Below are positions 1-5,478 of a DNA stretch of 8,097 nucleotides, piece by piece. The position numbers and the translations under genes are program-made. The stretch comes from a bacterium (GTDB lineage: Bacteria; Patescibacteria; ABY1; BM507; VMTK01), in NCBI GenBank assembly GCA_030641105.1, contig DAOWHZ010000056.1, positions 1-8,097 on the forward strand, written 5' to 3'. The notes under the pieces were generated by a model. It was not told the origin of the DNA, did no database searches, and worked only from the letters and a program-made list of their open reading frames with translations. How positions within the stretch are numbered: the first letter of the stretch is position 1; every line of letters starts with the position of its first letter.

Positions 1-60
1 ATATTCAGGATGTAGCTCAAATAATTTTCGCATCTTGAGTTCAAGCTTGCGGAAATCCAC
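1..60 (-). CDS. possible N-terminal fragment of a minus-strand gene running off the left edge
   Basis: Read on the minus strand from about position 102 to the window edge, one frame is open and gives a protein-like string (VDFRKLELKMRKLFELHPEY from a GTG at 60; a later ATG lies at 33). It is bounded upstream by a TAA at 105-103, so little room exists for a longer start. Its composition (Arg, Lys, Glu, Leu, His) looks more natural than the plus-strand reading of the same bases, which is rich in Ser and lacks an acceptable start before 107. No Shine-Dalgarno sequence precedes either start, and I recognise no family. It could equally be the remnant of a truncated gene or chance. The gene at 107 would be its divergent neighbour. 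Confidence 0.25.
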   Translation of the reverse strand, partial: MDFRKLELKMRKLFELHPEY

Positions 61-106
61 ACCGCCCGCTCTAAATAAAATAATTTTTGTAATCCAATCA
101 ATTTAT

Positions 107-742
107 ATGGCTTTAGCAGCAACTCATATCCGTTTTGCCCTTGATTTAAAAGATAAATATCAAGTTCAAAATATAAAAAAATATATTTCAGGCACAATTT
201 ATCCTGACAGTAGATATGTTACAGGAATTGATAGAAATTTAACACACAATAACAAAATTCTCAAGCCAAAATTTGCAAAAGATGATTTTAGAAAAGGATG
301 GCAAGTGCATCAAATTTGTGATATTGCTCAACATTTTATTCTTCGCAAACAAATTTTATTTTTAAACAGACATCCAATAAAAGGATGGCAAGAAAATAAG
401 TGGGTTGAATTTACTTCTGCTAAAATAATTCAGGATATGGCTGATATGCAAAAATTTGATATTCAGCAAGTTATTAAATTTTTAGAATATGTTGAAAATC
501 CAAATGGAGAAGATATAAAAAAAGTAAAAAAATATAATCAAATAATGGTTGATTTGTATAAAGATAAAACTATAACCACAGTAGAAGATAATTATAAAAT
601 GTGGCTCGCTTTAGGGATTAACAATGAGCTTGGCAATAAAGTAAAAGAAAAAACCCACGAATTTTTAAAAGACAAAAAATTAGTCAAAGAGATAGAGTCT
701 TGTTATAAAATAATGCTTAATAGTTATCAAAAATATTTATAA
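107..742 (+). CDS. hypothetical protein, putative metal-dependent hydrolase (zinc-dependent phospholipase C-like pattern)
   Basis: A 211-residue soluble protein from the ATG at 107. The frame is open leftward to the edge, but the sequence before Met107 is low-quality (Ser/Pro-rich, no good start) and on the other strand looks coding, so 107 is preferred; no clear Shine-Dalgarno sequence precedes it. The first 80 residues carry spaced His and Asp residues: ATHIRFAL (His7), SGTIYPDSR (Asp34), LTH (His47), and GWQVHQICDIAQH (His68, Asp72, His76). The order 'His, G-x-I-x-P-D, T-H, G-W-x-x-H-x-x-x-D' resembles helical metal-binding proteins related to zinc-dependent phospholipase C. That is an inference from the pattern, not a firm family match. 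The C-terminal 130 residues are Lys-rich and helical. No signal peptide or membrane segment is seen. It ends 106 bp before the next gene on the same strand. Confidence 0.75.
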   Translation: MALAATHIRFALDLKDKYQVQNIKKYISGTIYPDSRYVTGIDRNLTHNNKILKPKFAKDDFRKGWQVHQICDIAQHFILRKQILFLNRHPIKGWQENKWVEFTSAKIIQDMADMQKFDIQQVIKFLEYVENPNGEDIKKVKKYNQIMVDLYKDKTITTVEDNYKMWLALGINNELGNKVKEKTHEFLKDKKLVKEIESCYKIMLNSYQKYL

Positions 743-761
743 ACTTGGAATGTAAAAATAT

Positions 762-790
762 TCGTTTAATTCTCTGAAAAAGATTATAAT
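762..790 (+). promoter_or_regulatory. candidate promoter for the 849 gene
   Basis: A perfect TATAAT lies at 785-790 in the gap between two plus-strand genes. The hexamer 17 bp upstream (762-767, TCGTTT) is a poor -35. If used, transcription would start near 797, giving a leader of about 50 nt. In AT-rich DNA a TATAAT can arise by chance, so this is moderate to weak support. Confidence 0.35.
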
Positions 791-848
791 ATAGTCTATT
801 ACGCTCCGTCGCAAAGTTTATTTAACATTTTTATTTATGGAGGAAAAA

Positions 849-1397
849 ATGATAAATAAAGAACATTTTAAATTAATTAGACCTTTGAAATGGGAAGAAG
901 TTTTTTTATTTTGGTATCAAAGTGAAGGCACGCAACAGAATTGGATTAACTTGGCAAAACAGCGCGGCTTTGCTTCTTGGGCGGACTGGAGATTAACATC
1001 ATACGGGATTCCTTTTGAATGCGCTAAAGCGGAGTGGAATTTGTATGAAATTTTTAATCCGGCGCAAATAATACCAAAATTTTATGGCGGTCCATTTAAG
1101 ACATGGATAAAACGTCATTACGGCGGCGTTAAAGAAAAAACTTTTGAACAATTAGCGGTTCAACCGGATATTTTAAACAATAAAGCAGTAAAAAGCATGG
1201 TTGATAATTTTCCAGGAAATAAAATTATATCTTGTTTACAAGTCGGAAATAAAATTTATACTATTGAAGGATTGCATCGTTGCTGCGCCTTGGCTGTAAT
1301 CAATGCCCAAAATAAGCCAGGTCCAAAAAAATTATATTTTGCCATTGGCAAATCATCATTAAAAAATTTGCCAGTAGTAGGAAGAGTTGACGGTTAA
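849..1397 (+). CDS. small hypothetical protein with a ParB/sulfiredoxin-like motif
   Basis: The start is ATG 849 (182 residues): GGAGG at 839-843 sits five bases before it, whereas the in-frame ATG at 837 overlaps that Shine-Dalgarno sequence and has none of its own. The N-terminal half is rich in Trp and aromatic residues (KWEEVFLFWYQSE, ASWADWRLTSYG). The C-terminal half holds KIYTIEGLHRCCALAVINA, in which E-G-x-H-R (His143, Arg144) followed by small and hydrophobic residues recalls the G-x-H-R phosphate-binding loop of the ParB N-terminal/sulfiredoxin fold; two Cys follow directly. ParB-type domains bind or hydrolyse nucleotides, but no DNA-binding domain is present here, so the function is unknown. 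It lacks signal and membrane segments. A terminator follows 44 bp downstream, so it ends its own transcript. Confidence 0.8.
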   Translation: MINKEHFKLIRPLKWEEVFLFWYQSEGTQQNWINLAKQRGFASWADWRLTSYGIPFECAKAEWNLYEIFNPAQIIPKFYGGPFKTWIKRHYGGVKEKTFEQLAVQPDILNNKAVKSMVDNFPGNKIISCLQVGNKIYTIEGLHRCCALAVINAQNKPGPKKLYFAIGKSSLKNLPVVGRVDG

Positions 1398-1440
1398 AAT
1401 TACCACCTTTTTTATAGAGGAATTGAGCCATTCGTAATTC

Positions 1441-1474
1441 AAAGGGTTGCTTAATAAACAGCCCTTTTTGATTT
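1441..1474 (+). terminator. rho-independent terminator after the 849 gene
   Basis: A 9-bp stem, AAAGGGTTG (1441-1449) with CAGCCCTTT (1459-1467), has one G-U pair and a 9-nt loop. It runs into a T-rich tail (1465-1474). It separates the ParB/sulfiredoxin-like gene from ychF. Confidence 0.8.
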
Positions 1475-1501
1475 GTAAAATTCTGAAAACTCTGCTAAAT
1501 T
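1473..1501 (+). promoter_or_regulatory. candidate ychF promoter
   Basis: TTGTAA (1473-1478) and TAAATT (1496-1501) are spaced by 17 bp, and TG at 1493-1494 forms an extended -10. Each hexamer matches consensus at four of six positions. It overlaps the tail of the preceding terminator. The predicted start near 1508 would make the ychF leader about 37 nt, almost all of it the tandem repeat. Confidence 0.4.
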
Positions 1502-1506
1502 AAAAA

Positions 1507-1538
1507 CAATAAACTAATAAACCAATAAACCAATAAAT
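1507..1538 (+). repeat. four-copy 8-bp tandem repeat in the ychF leader
   Basis: CAATAAAC, TAATAAAC, CAATAAAC and CAATAAAT follow each other without gaps and end six bases before the ychF ATG. No Shine-Dalgarno sequence is present, so the repeat itself is the A-rich, unstructured ribosome landing region. Repeats of this sort can change copy number by slippage. Confidence 0.85.
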
Positions 1539-1544
1539 TAAATC

Positions 1545-2603
1545 ATGTCATTTTCCATCGGCATTGTTGGCCTGCCTAATGTAGGCAAATCAACTTTATT
1601 TAATGCTTTAACAAAAAAGAAAGCCGAGGCTTCAAATTATCCGTTCTGCACTATTGACCCGAATGTCGGCATAGTAGAAGTGCCTGATAATCGGCTTCAG
1701 GAATTAGCAAAAATTTCCAAGCCTAAAAAAATTATCCCAACTATTATAGAGTTTGTTGATATAGCAGGCCTGGTTAAAGGCGCGCATAAAGGCGAGGGCC
1801 TGGGCAATCAATTTTTATCTCATATCAGGGAATGCGACGCTATTTGCGAAGTGGTGCGGCAATTTGAAGATGATAATATTATTCATGTTGACGGAAAAAT
1901 TAATCCGGAAAGCGACAAGGAAACGATAAGCATGGAATTGATTTTTGCTGATTTAAGCACTGTTGAAAAGAGATTAGCAAAAACAGAAAAAGAAGCTAAA
2001 AGTGGAGATAAGGAAGCTGTTAAATTAAAAAATCTGCTTGAAAAATTAAAGCAGGCACTGGAAAACGGTAAAGCATTGCGCGAAATAGAATCTGATAGTG
2101 ACGAGAGAAAAATAGTTAGAGGACTTAATTTATTAACAATAAAACCGATTATTTATGTTTTAAATACAGGCGATGCAGGAGAAAAAAAGAAAAAATGGGA
2201 TAGTGAAATATTAGAATTAAATGTAAAGTTGGAAGAAGAAGTTGCGGGCCTGAAAGAAGAGGAGCAGAAAGAGTATATTAAAGAATTCGGCTTAGGCAAA
2301 AGCGGATTAGATAAACTTATAAATGCTTCGTACAAATTGCTTGGCTTGATTACTTTTTTAACAACCGGTTCTGATGAAACCCGGGCTTGGACTGTTAAAC
2401 AAGGCGCAAAAGCTCCGCAAGCCGCAGGCGTGATTCATACTGATTTTGAAAAAGGTTTTATCCGCGCAGAAGTTATTAACTGGCAAAAATTGGTTGAAGC
2501 TGGCAGTGAGCAAGCTGCGCGAGAAAAGGGTTTAATTAGAACTGAAGGTAAAAATTATATTGTGCAGGATGGGGATGTCTGTAATTTTTTGTTTAATCGC
2601 TAA
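1545..2603 (+). CDS. ychF: ribosome-binding ATPase/GTPase YchF (Obg family)
   Basis: A 352-residue YchF, close to the usual 360 or so. It is a cytosolic P-loop NTPase that binds ribosomes and is linked to translation quality control and stress responses. The P-loop GLPNVGKST is at residues 9-17, with Leu10 as in the HAS-NTPase group to which YchF belongs. Switch II DIAGLVKGAHKGEGLGNQFL is at 72-91. A charged helical (coiled-coil) insertion lies at about 130-200. The base-specificity motif is NTGD at 207-210, where YchF proteins usually have NxxE. The C-terminal TGS domain (about 267-352) has the family signatures TRAWTVKQGAKAPQAAGVIH and TDFEKGFIRAEV and ends DGDVCNFLFNR. The start is set by the conserved N-terminus. 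It has no Shine-Dalgarno sequence and stands alone on the plus strand, converging on the methylase gene. Confidence 0.97.
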   Translation: MSFSIGIVGLPNVGKSTLFNALTKKKAEASNYPFCTIDPNVGIVEVPDNRLQELAKISKPKKIIPTIIEFVDIAGLVKGAHKGEGLGNQFLSHIRECDAICEVVRQFEDDNIIHVDGKINPESDKETISMELIFADLSTVEKRLAKTEKEAKSGDKEAVKLKNLLEKLKQALENGKALREIESDSDERKIVRGLNLLTIKPIIYVLNTGDAGEKKKKWDSEILELNVKLEEEVAGLKEEEQKEYIKEFGLGKSGLDKLINASYKLLGLITFLTTGSDETRAWTVKQGAKAPQAAGVIHTDFEKGFIRAEVINWQKLVEAGSEQAAREKGLIRTEGKNYIVQDGDVCNFLFNR

Positions 2604-2613
2604 ATTTTGCCAA

Positions 2614-2677
2614 ATTACGCCAATGAACGCCAAGATATTAGCGAAAGTCGGCGTATTTTAGCGTTTATTGGCGTAAT
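2614..2677. repeat. large hairpin at the convergent ychF/methylase junction, possible bidirectional terminator
   Basis: A 17-bp arm at 2614-2630 (ATTACGCCAATGAACGC) pairs with 2661-2677 (GCGTTTATTGGCGTAAT) with one G-U pair. After one C/A mismatch the stem continues with about seven AT-rich pairs (2632-2638 with 2653-2659). It lies between two converging genes and covers the last codons of the minus-strand gene, which stops at 2665. Neither side has a proper T-tract, so it is not a classical intrinsic terminator; it may stop transcription or protect both 3' ends. GCG/CGC triplets recur at 10-bp steps through it. Confidence 0.75.
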
Positions 2678-3927
2678 ATCACAATCTCCCGCCAAACCTT
2701 TTGCCCCGGCCTGCTATAAACAATAGTATTTCTATTAGTCAATTGAATTGCTTTGTTGCTTTGCAGATTTTTAGGTATAGGGTTTATTATTTCAAAACCG
2801 TTTACGCGCGGATTTATAAACTGTAAAGCGGGCTTGCCCGCCGTAGCTTTAGCGAAGGCGGGCCAGATCATTACAACTCGTCCGTTAGGTTTTAATATTT
2901 TTTTAAATTCAACTAAACTTTTAGAATAAAGCTGTTCTATCTCTTGGACAGTTTTTTTAATGTCAAATTTTCCCCTTGGCGGGCCAAGGTAAGGTTCGGT
3001 AATTATTGCGTCAATGAATTTTGGTTTGATGAATTTTGATAATTCTGTCGCGCTTTTGTTATGTAGGTTATAGGTGTTGGGTGTTAGGTCATGGTGCTTT
3101 TTTATCCAATTAATATTTTCGTTTGTATTACTAATTGCTTTTTTAGAAATATCCGCGCCAATAAGATTTTTAAAGCCCATAAGCATTGCTTCTGTTAAAA
3201 TTGTTCCAGAACCGCAAAAAGGATCTAAAATAACTTCACCCCGAACCTCTCCTTGGTAAGGAGAGGGAGGTAGAGCTAAATTTATCATTATTTGCGCTAA
3301 TTTAGGCGGTAGCATGCCAGAGCGATCATCACGGGCCGGACGGCCGTAATCACGAAAAGACAGCTCTTTAAACGGTTGTACGGCCAAAGTTTGGCTGATA
3401 AGAATTTTATTATTATCTTTAATTAAAACAATTTCAGCGCCTTTGCTAGTTAATTTGTTTTGCTCAATTACAACGCTGGAAAGAGTTGGCTCCTTGCTGG
3501 TCACCCATCTGCTGGAAAATCCTTTTTCACTCAAATATTTTTTAATTTCCATTGCCAAGGGCTTGATATTTAGTTTGCCTTTGCCATAATAAGAAATGCC
3601 GAATTTGAATTTTCCGCTTTCTGGCTTAAGCAGTTTTTTTGTCTCTTCTAATATTTTTTCTTTGTTTTGCGCGTTAGCTTTTGCAACTATTTTGCCGATT
3701 TTGATAACCCCGCCTATTTTTTTAATAAGCTGCTGCGCGTTGATTTTTTTATTTGTTTCCAATAGAAAAACATTATTAGACGCTAAGTGTCCAACTCGGC
3801 CTTCGTAGCCACTTCGGCGAAGGAGGCTTGGACATTTAGCGTTTTCCGCATTGCGCAAATTAAAAACAGCCGAAAGTTCGGCTATTGATAAAGTCGGGTT
3901 AGTTCCTAAAATAAAAAAATATTGCAT
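2665..3927 (-). CDS. TRM11/UPF0020-type RNA (guanine-N2) methyltransferase with three in-frame repeat insertions
   Basis: A 420-residue SAM-dependent methylase that by family would methylate an exocyclic amino group of guanine in tRNA. The N-terminal ferredoxin-like part (1-60) is followed by a THUMP-like RNA-binding region (about 60-185, ending ISQTLAVQPFKELSFRDYGRP). SGMLPPKLAQIMINLA (203-218) leads into the Rossmann domain: motif I ILDPFCGSGTILTEA (233-247), acidic loop GADIS (257-261), and catalytic motif IITEPYLGPP (308-317) in place of the textbook D/N-P-P-Y. The end, RPGQKVWREIVILR, is typical of the bacterial subgroup. Residues 29-49, 220-232 and 357-366 are the translations of palindromic repeats, look foreign to the fold, and sit at loops. 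The frame is unbroken, so it is probably functional. It has no Shine-Dalgarno sequence and starts 34 bp after the pilin-like gene on the same strand. The exact substrate is not shown. Confidence 0.9.
   Translation of the reverse strand: MQYFFILGTNPTLSIAELSAVFNLRNAENAKCPSLLRRSGYEGRVGHLASNNVFLLETNKKINAQQLIKKIGGVIKIGKIVAKANAQNKEKILEETKKLLKPESGKFKFGISYYGKGKLNIKPLAMEIKKYLSEKGFSSRWVTSKEPTLSSVVIEQNKLTSKGAEIVLIKDNNKILISQTLAVQPFKELSFRDYGRPARDDRSGMLPPKLAQIMINLALPPSPYQGEVRGEVILDPFCGSGTILTEAMLMGFKNLIGADISKKAISNTNENINWIKKHHDLTPNTYNLHNKSATELSKFIKPKFIDAIITEPYLGPPRGKFDIKKTVQEIEQLYSKSLVEFKKILKPNGRVVMIWPAFAKATAGKPALQFINPRVNGFEIINPIPKNLQSNKAIQLTNRNTIVYSRPGQKVWREIVILRQ
2827..2863 (-). repeat. palindromic repeat inside the methylase, translated as AFAKATAGKP
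   Basis: GC-rich element in AT-rich surroundings. GCGGGC (2828-2833) pairs with GCCCGC (2836-2841), and CCCGCC (2837-2842) alternatively pairs with GGCGGG (2857-2862). On the coding strand it gives residues 357-366. Removing 30 bases (2827-2856) joins IWP-ALQF in frame. I recall this translated string from many CPR proteins, but could not check that here. Confidence 0.8.
3232..3270 (-). repeat. palindromic repeat inside the methylase, translated as PPSPYQGEVRGEV
   Basis: A perfect 9-bp inverted repeat, CCTCTCCTT (3246-3254) and AAGGAGAGG (3258-3266), with a GGT loop. The 39-bp segment encodes residues 220-232, directly before SAM motif I. Without it the protein would read MINLAL-ILDPFCGSG, as in ordinary family members. 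The core resembles a widely scattered bacterial intergenic repeat (from memory). Confidence 0.8.
3781..3841 (-). repeat. nested palindromic repeat inside the methylase N-terminus
   Basis: Outer 14-bp arms, CGCTAAGTGTCCAA (3781-3794) and TTGGACATTTAGCG (3828-3841), pair with one G-U. An inner stem of CCTTCG (3800-3805) with CGAAGG (3818-3823) is nested within. It encodes residues 29-49, including PSLLRRSGYEGR, a segment with no counterpart expected in the ferredoxin-like N-terminal domain. The outer arms are AT-balanced while the core is GC-rich, as if a core repeat had sat inside an older palindrome. Confidence 0.85.
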
Positions 3928-3935
3928 AGTTAATT

Positions 3936-3970
3936 CTATAAATTATAGATTTGTAGCGCTTTTATGTTCC
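3936..3970 (-). promoter_or_regulatory. candidate methylase promoter overlapping a 13-bp palindrome
   Basis: On the minus strand TATAAT (3947-3942) lies 14 bases before the ATG, so a transcript would have a leader of only a few bases, in line with the missing Shine-Dalgarno sequence. The -35 (GGAACA, 3970-3965) is poor. The -10 is embedded in CTATAA-A-TTATAG (3936-3948), which could be an operator or chance. Confidence 0.25.
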
Positions 3971-4342
3971 ACCTTTAATTGCAGTAAAAATTACAAAATT
4001 CACCAAAGCGTAAGACGCAAAAATAACTACCAGCCCAATAGCGGCCCAAATCAAAATATCCTTGCCTTTCTGTACTTTTTCACTGTTCCCGGACGACGTC
4101 ATCCAGGTAAAGCCGCCGTAAATAAACATTGCTAAGGCAATAGAGCCGACAATGCCAAGGACTGCGTTGATAATGCGGCCGATTAGGGCTTGGGGGGTGG
4201 TGCCGGAGCCGAGGGGGTTGTCGAGAGAAATGGGAGGTGGATTGCCAGCCGTCGGGCTACCAGCAGTTTGTGCCAATAAAATAGTTGGAAGTAATAAAAC
4301 AATAAAACAAAAGAAAATAATTAATTTTTTATTCTTGACCAT
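3962..4342 (-). CDS. small pilin-like membrane protein (TrbC/VirB2-like, CPR type IV pilin-like family)
   Basis: A 126-residue protein with a signal peptide (MVKNKK then a hydrophobic stretch 7-23, probable cleavage near LLA/QTAG at 24-25). A Pro/Gly/Ser-rich linker (25-50) follows, then two membrane helices at about 58-80 and 96-119. The loop between them, GGFTWMTSSGNSEKVQKGKD, has the conserved pattern of short two-helix pilin-like proteins (T4SS pilin/TrbC-VirB2 type) that are abundant in Patescibacteria. Such proteins are thought to form surface or secretion-channel structures; no secretion ATPase or other type IV gene is nearby, so the role here is open. It has no Shine-Dalgarno sequence, but a good promoter stands upstream. 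It precedes the methylase by 34 bp; the two functions seem unrelated. Confidence 0.8.
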   Translation of the reverse strand: MVKNKKLIIFFCFIVLLLPTILLAQTAGSPTAGNPPPISLDNPLGSGTTPQALIGRIINAVLGIVGSIALAMFIYGGFTWMTSSGNSEKVQKGKDILIWAAIGLVVIFASYALVNFVIFTAIKGGT

Positions 4343-4372
4343 AAATTTAAAATTATTAATCTTTATATTTAA

Positions 4373-4401
4373 ATTATAGCGTATTATAAAAAATAAAGCA
4401 A
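4373..4401 (-). promoter_or_regulatory. promoter of the pilin-like gene
   Basis: TTGCTT (4401-4396), a 17-bp spacer and a perfect TATAAT (4378-4373) on the minus strand. A second perfect TATAAT (4388-4383) lies ten bases upstream. The start near 4366 gives a leader of about 24 nt. It lies directly behind the terminator of the preceding operon. Confidence 0.5.
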
Positions 4402-4448
4402 AATAAAAGCGCGTTACTAAATAAATATTAATTTATTTTTTACGCGCT
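4395..4448 (-). terminator. terminator of the SPFH operon
   Basis: On the minus strand AGCGCGT (4448-4442) pairs with ACGCGCT (4414-4408). Past a small internal loop, an 8-bp AT stem (4438-4431 with 4426-4419) closes a 4-nt loop. The hairpin starts about 12 bases after the stop of the 4461 gene and is followed by TTTTATTTTG. The same hairpin has no T-tract at its other end. Confidence 0.65.
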
Positions 4449-4460
4449 ATCAAAAGGTTG

Positions 4461-5477
4461 TTAATAAAGAACTGTTAATTTAGTATTGTCATACATTCCT
4501 TGCACACGAACTGTGCCTCCCCATGTAAAATATCGTTTGCTGTTCCCCTGTGGCATTTTGATGTTGGTTAATTTTTCAGTGCCGTCATCATTGATACCAA
4601 ATCTTTCAACAACATAAAATGCTTCATTGGAGCTAAATTGGATAGTTGATTTGTCTGGTACTGATATCGTGGACTTCAGTTCGCCTTTATTGAGTTCAAA
4701 GGGGTATTCAGTTAATTTTAGCTTATCTTTTTTGTCTGAAAATAAAGATAAAAACGAAAATGTTGGCTTCAAATTTTTTTGCTTGATTATCTTTTTAATC
4801 TCCTCTTCCGTGGCCAGTCTGATTTCTTCACGAGTTTCAGGGTCGTATTTTATGTATTTGGGTTTATCTCGCCATACTTTTTGAGTAGATGGAGTTATAT
4901 ATATTTCAATATTGCCTGTTTTCGGATTGAAATAATCTCTTCTATAATAAGAAGTAATCCCATCTACAAAAAGAAATAATAGCACTGTAATCAAGACTGC
5001 GTAAGCCCATTTTTTGTTTGGCTTTGTAATAATACAACCAAGAGCAAGGCCAGTCGCAATTATAAATAAAATAATACCGACCATTAAGATTGTTGCGCTA
5101 ACTGCAAAAGGTAGATTATAGTTAGCAAGCAGTATATAACCTGACTTAACAAATAATATTCCACTAAGCCAAGCTGTTGCAATTGATAAAGTTACTAAAA
5201 GGGTTTTTGTGGGCCAAGTAATTTGCATGCCCGGAGTGAAATATCCTATTGCTTTTGTTATTACAACTGTGAGCGCCAAAACGAAAATTAACAAAAAAAA
5301 TATTGTCAACATAATGAATAGCATAATAGTACCCATTGGCGTAAGATTAAAATTAAACGCCAATGGGGTAACGATTGAGATTATTGCAGATGGTATAACA
5401 GTGAAACAGATGATAAGCAGTAAAAACGCCACTGCAACAGCTATAGCAATTAAAATTACTCTTCTATCAATATTCAT
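4461..5477 (-). CDS. multi-pass membrane protein with an unrecognised C-terminal domain, partner of the SPFH protein
   Basis: 338 residues. Five hydrophobic helices are visible, at about 7-38, 48-74, 91-116, 124-150 and 157-173. A soluble tail of about 165 residues follows, beginning YYRRDYFNPKTGNIEIYITP and continuing through a charged stretch, YDPETREEIRLATEEEIKK (211-229), to a probably beta-rich end (about 255-338). No signal peptide beyond the first helix, and no catalytic motif. I do not recognise the family; it is not a plain NfeD, the usual SPFH partner, although the layout 'membrane helices then beta-rich domain' is similar. Its ATG lies one base after the SPFH stop, with GGAGGT seven bases upstream inside the last SPFH codons, so the two are almost certainly co-translated and probably act as a complex. 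A terminator follows. Confidence 0.85.
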   Translation of the reverse strand: MNIDRRVILIAIAVAVAFLLLIICFTVIPSAIISIVTPLAFNFNLTPMGTIMLFIMLTIFFLLIFVLALTVVITKAIGYFTPGMQITWPTKTLLVTLSIATAWLSGILFVKSGYILLANYNLPFAVSATILMVGIILFIIATGLALGCIITKPNKKWAYAVLITVLLFLFVDGITSYYRRDYFNPKTGNIEIYITPSTQKVWRDKPKYIKYDPETREEIRLATEEEIKKIIKQKNLKPTFSFLSLFSDKKDKLKLTEYPFELNKGELKSTISVPDKSTIQFSSNEAFYVVERFGINDDGTEKLTNIKMPQGNSKRYFTWGGTVRVQGMYDNTKLTVLY

Positions 5478-5478
5478 T

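Noticed and set aside
8..75. tRNA-like look (GGATGTAGCTCAAAT, GTTCAAG)
   Set aside because: The D- and T-loop-like strings are too close together, no anticodon stem or acceptor stem can be formed, and there is no CCA-like end.
3851..4135. 94-residue plus-strand frame across the pilin-like/methylase junction
   Set aside because: It is antisense to two genes with clear family features, with no start signal or recognisable motif.
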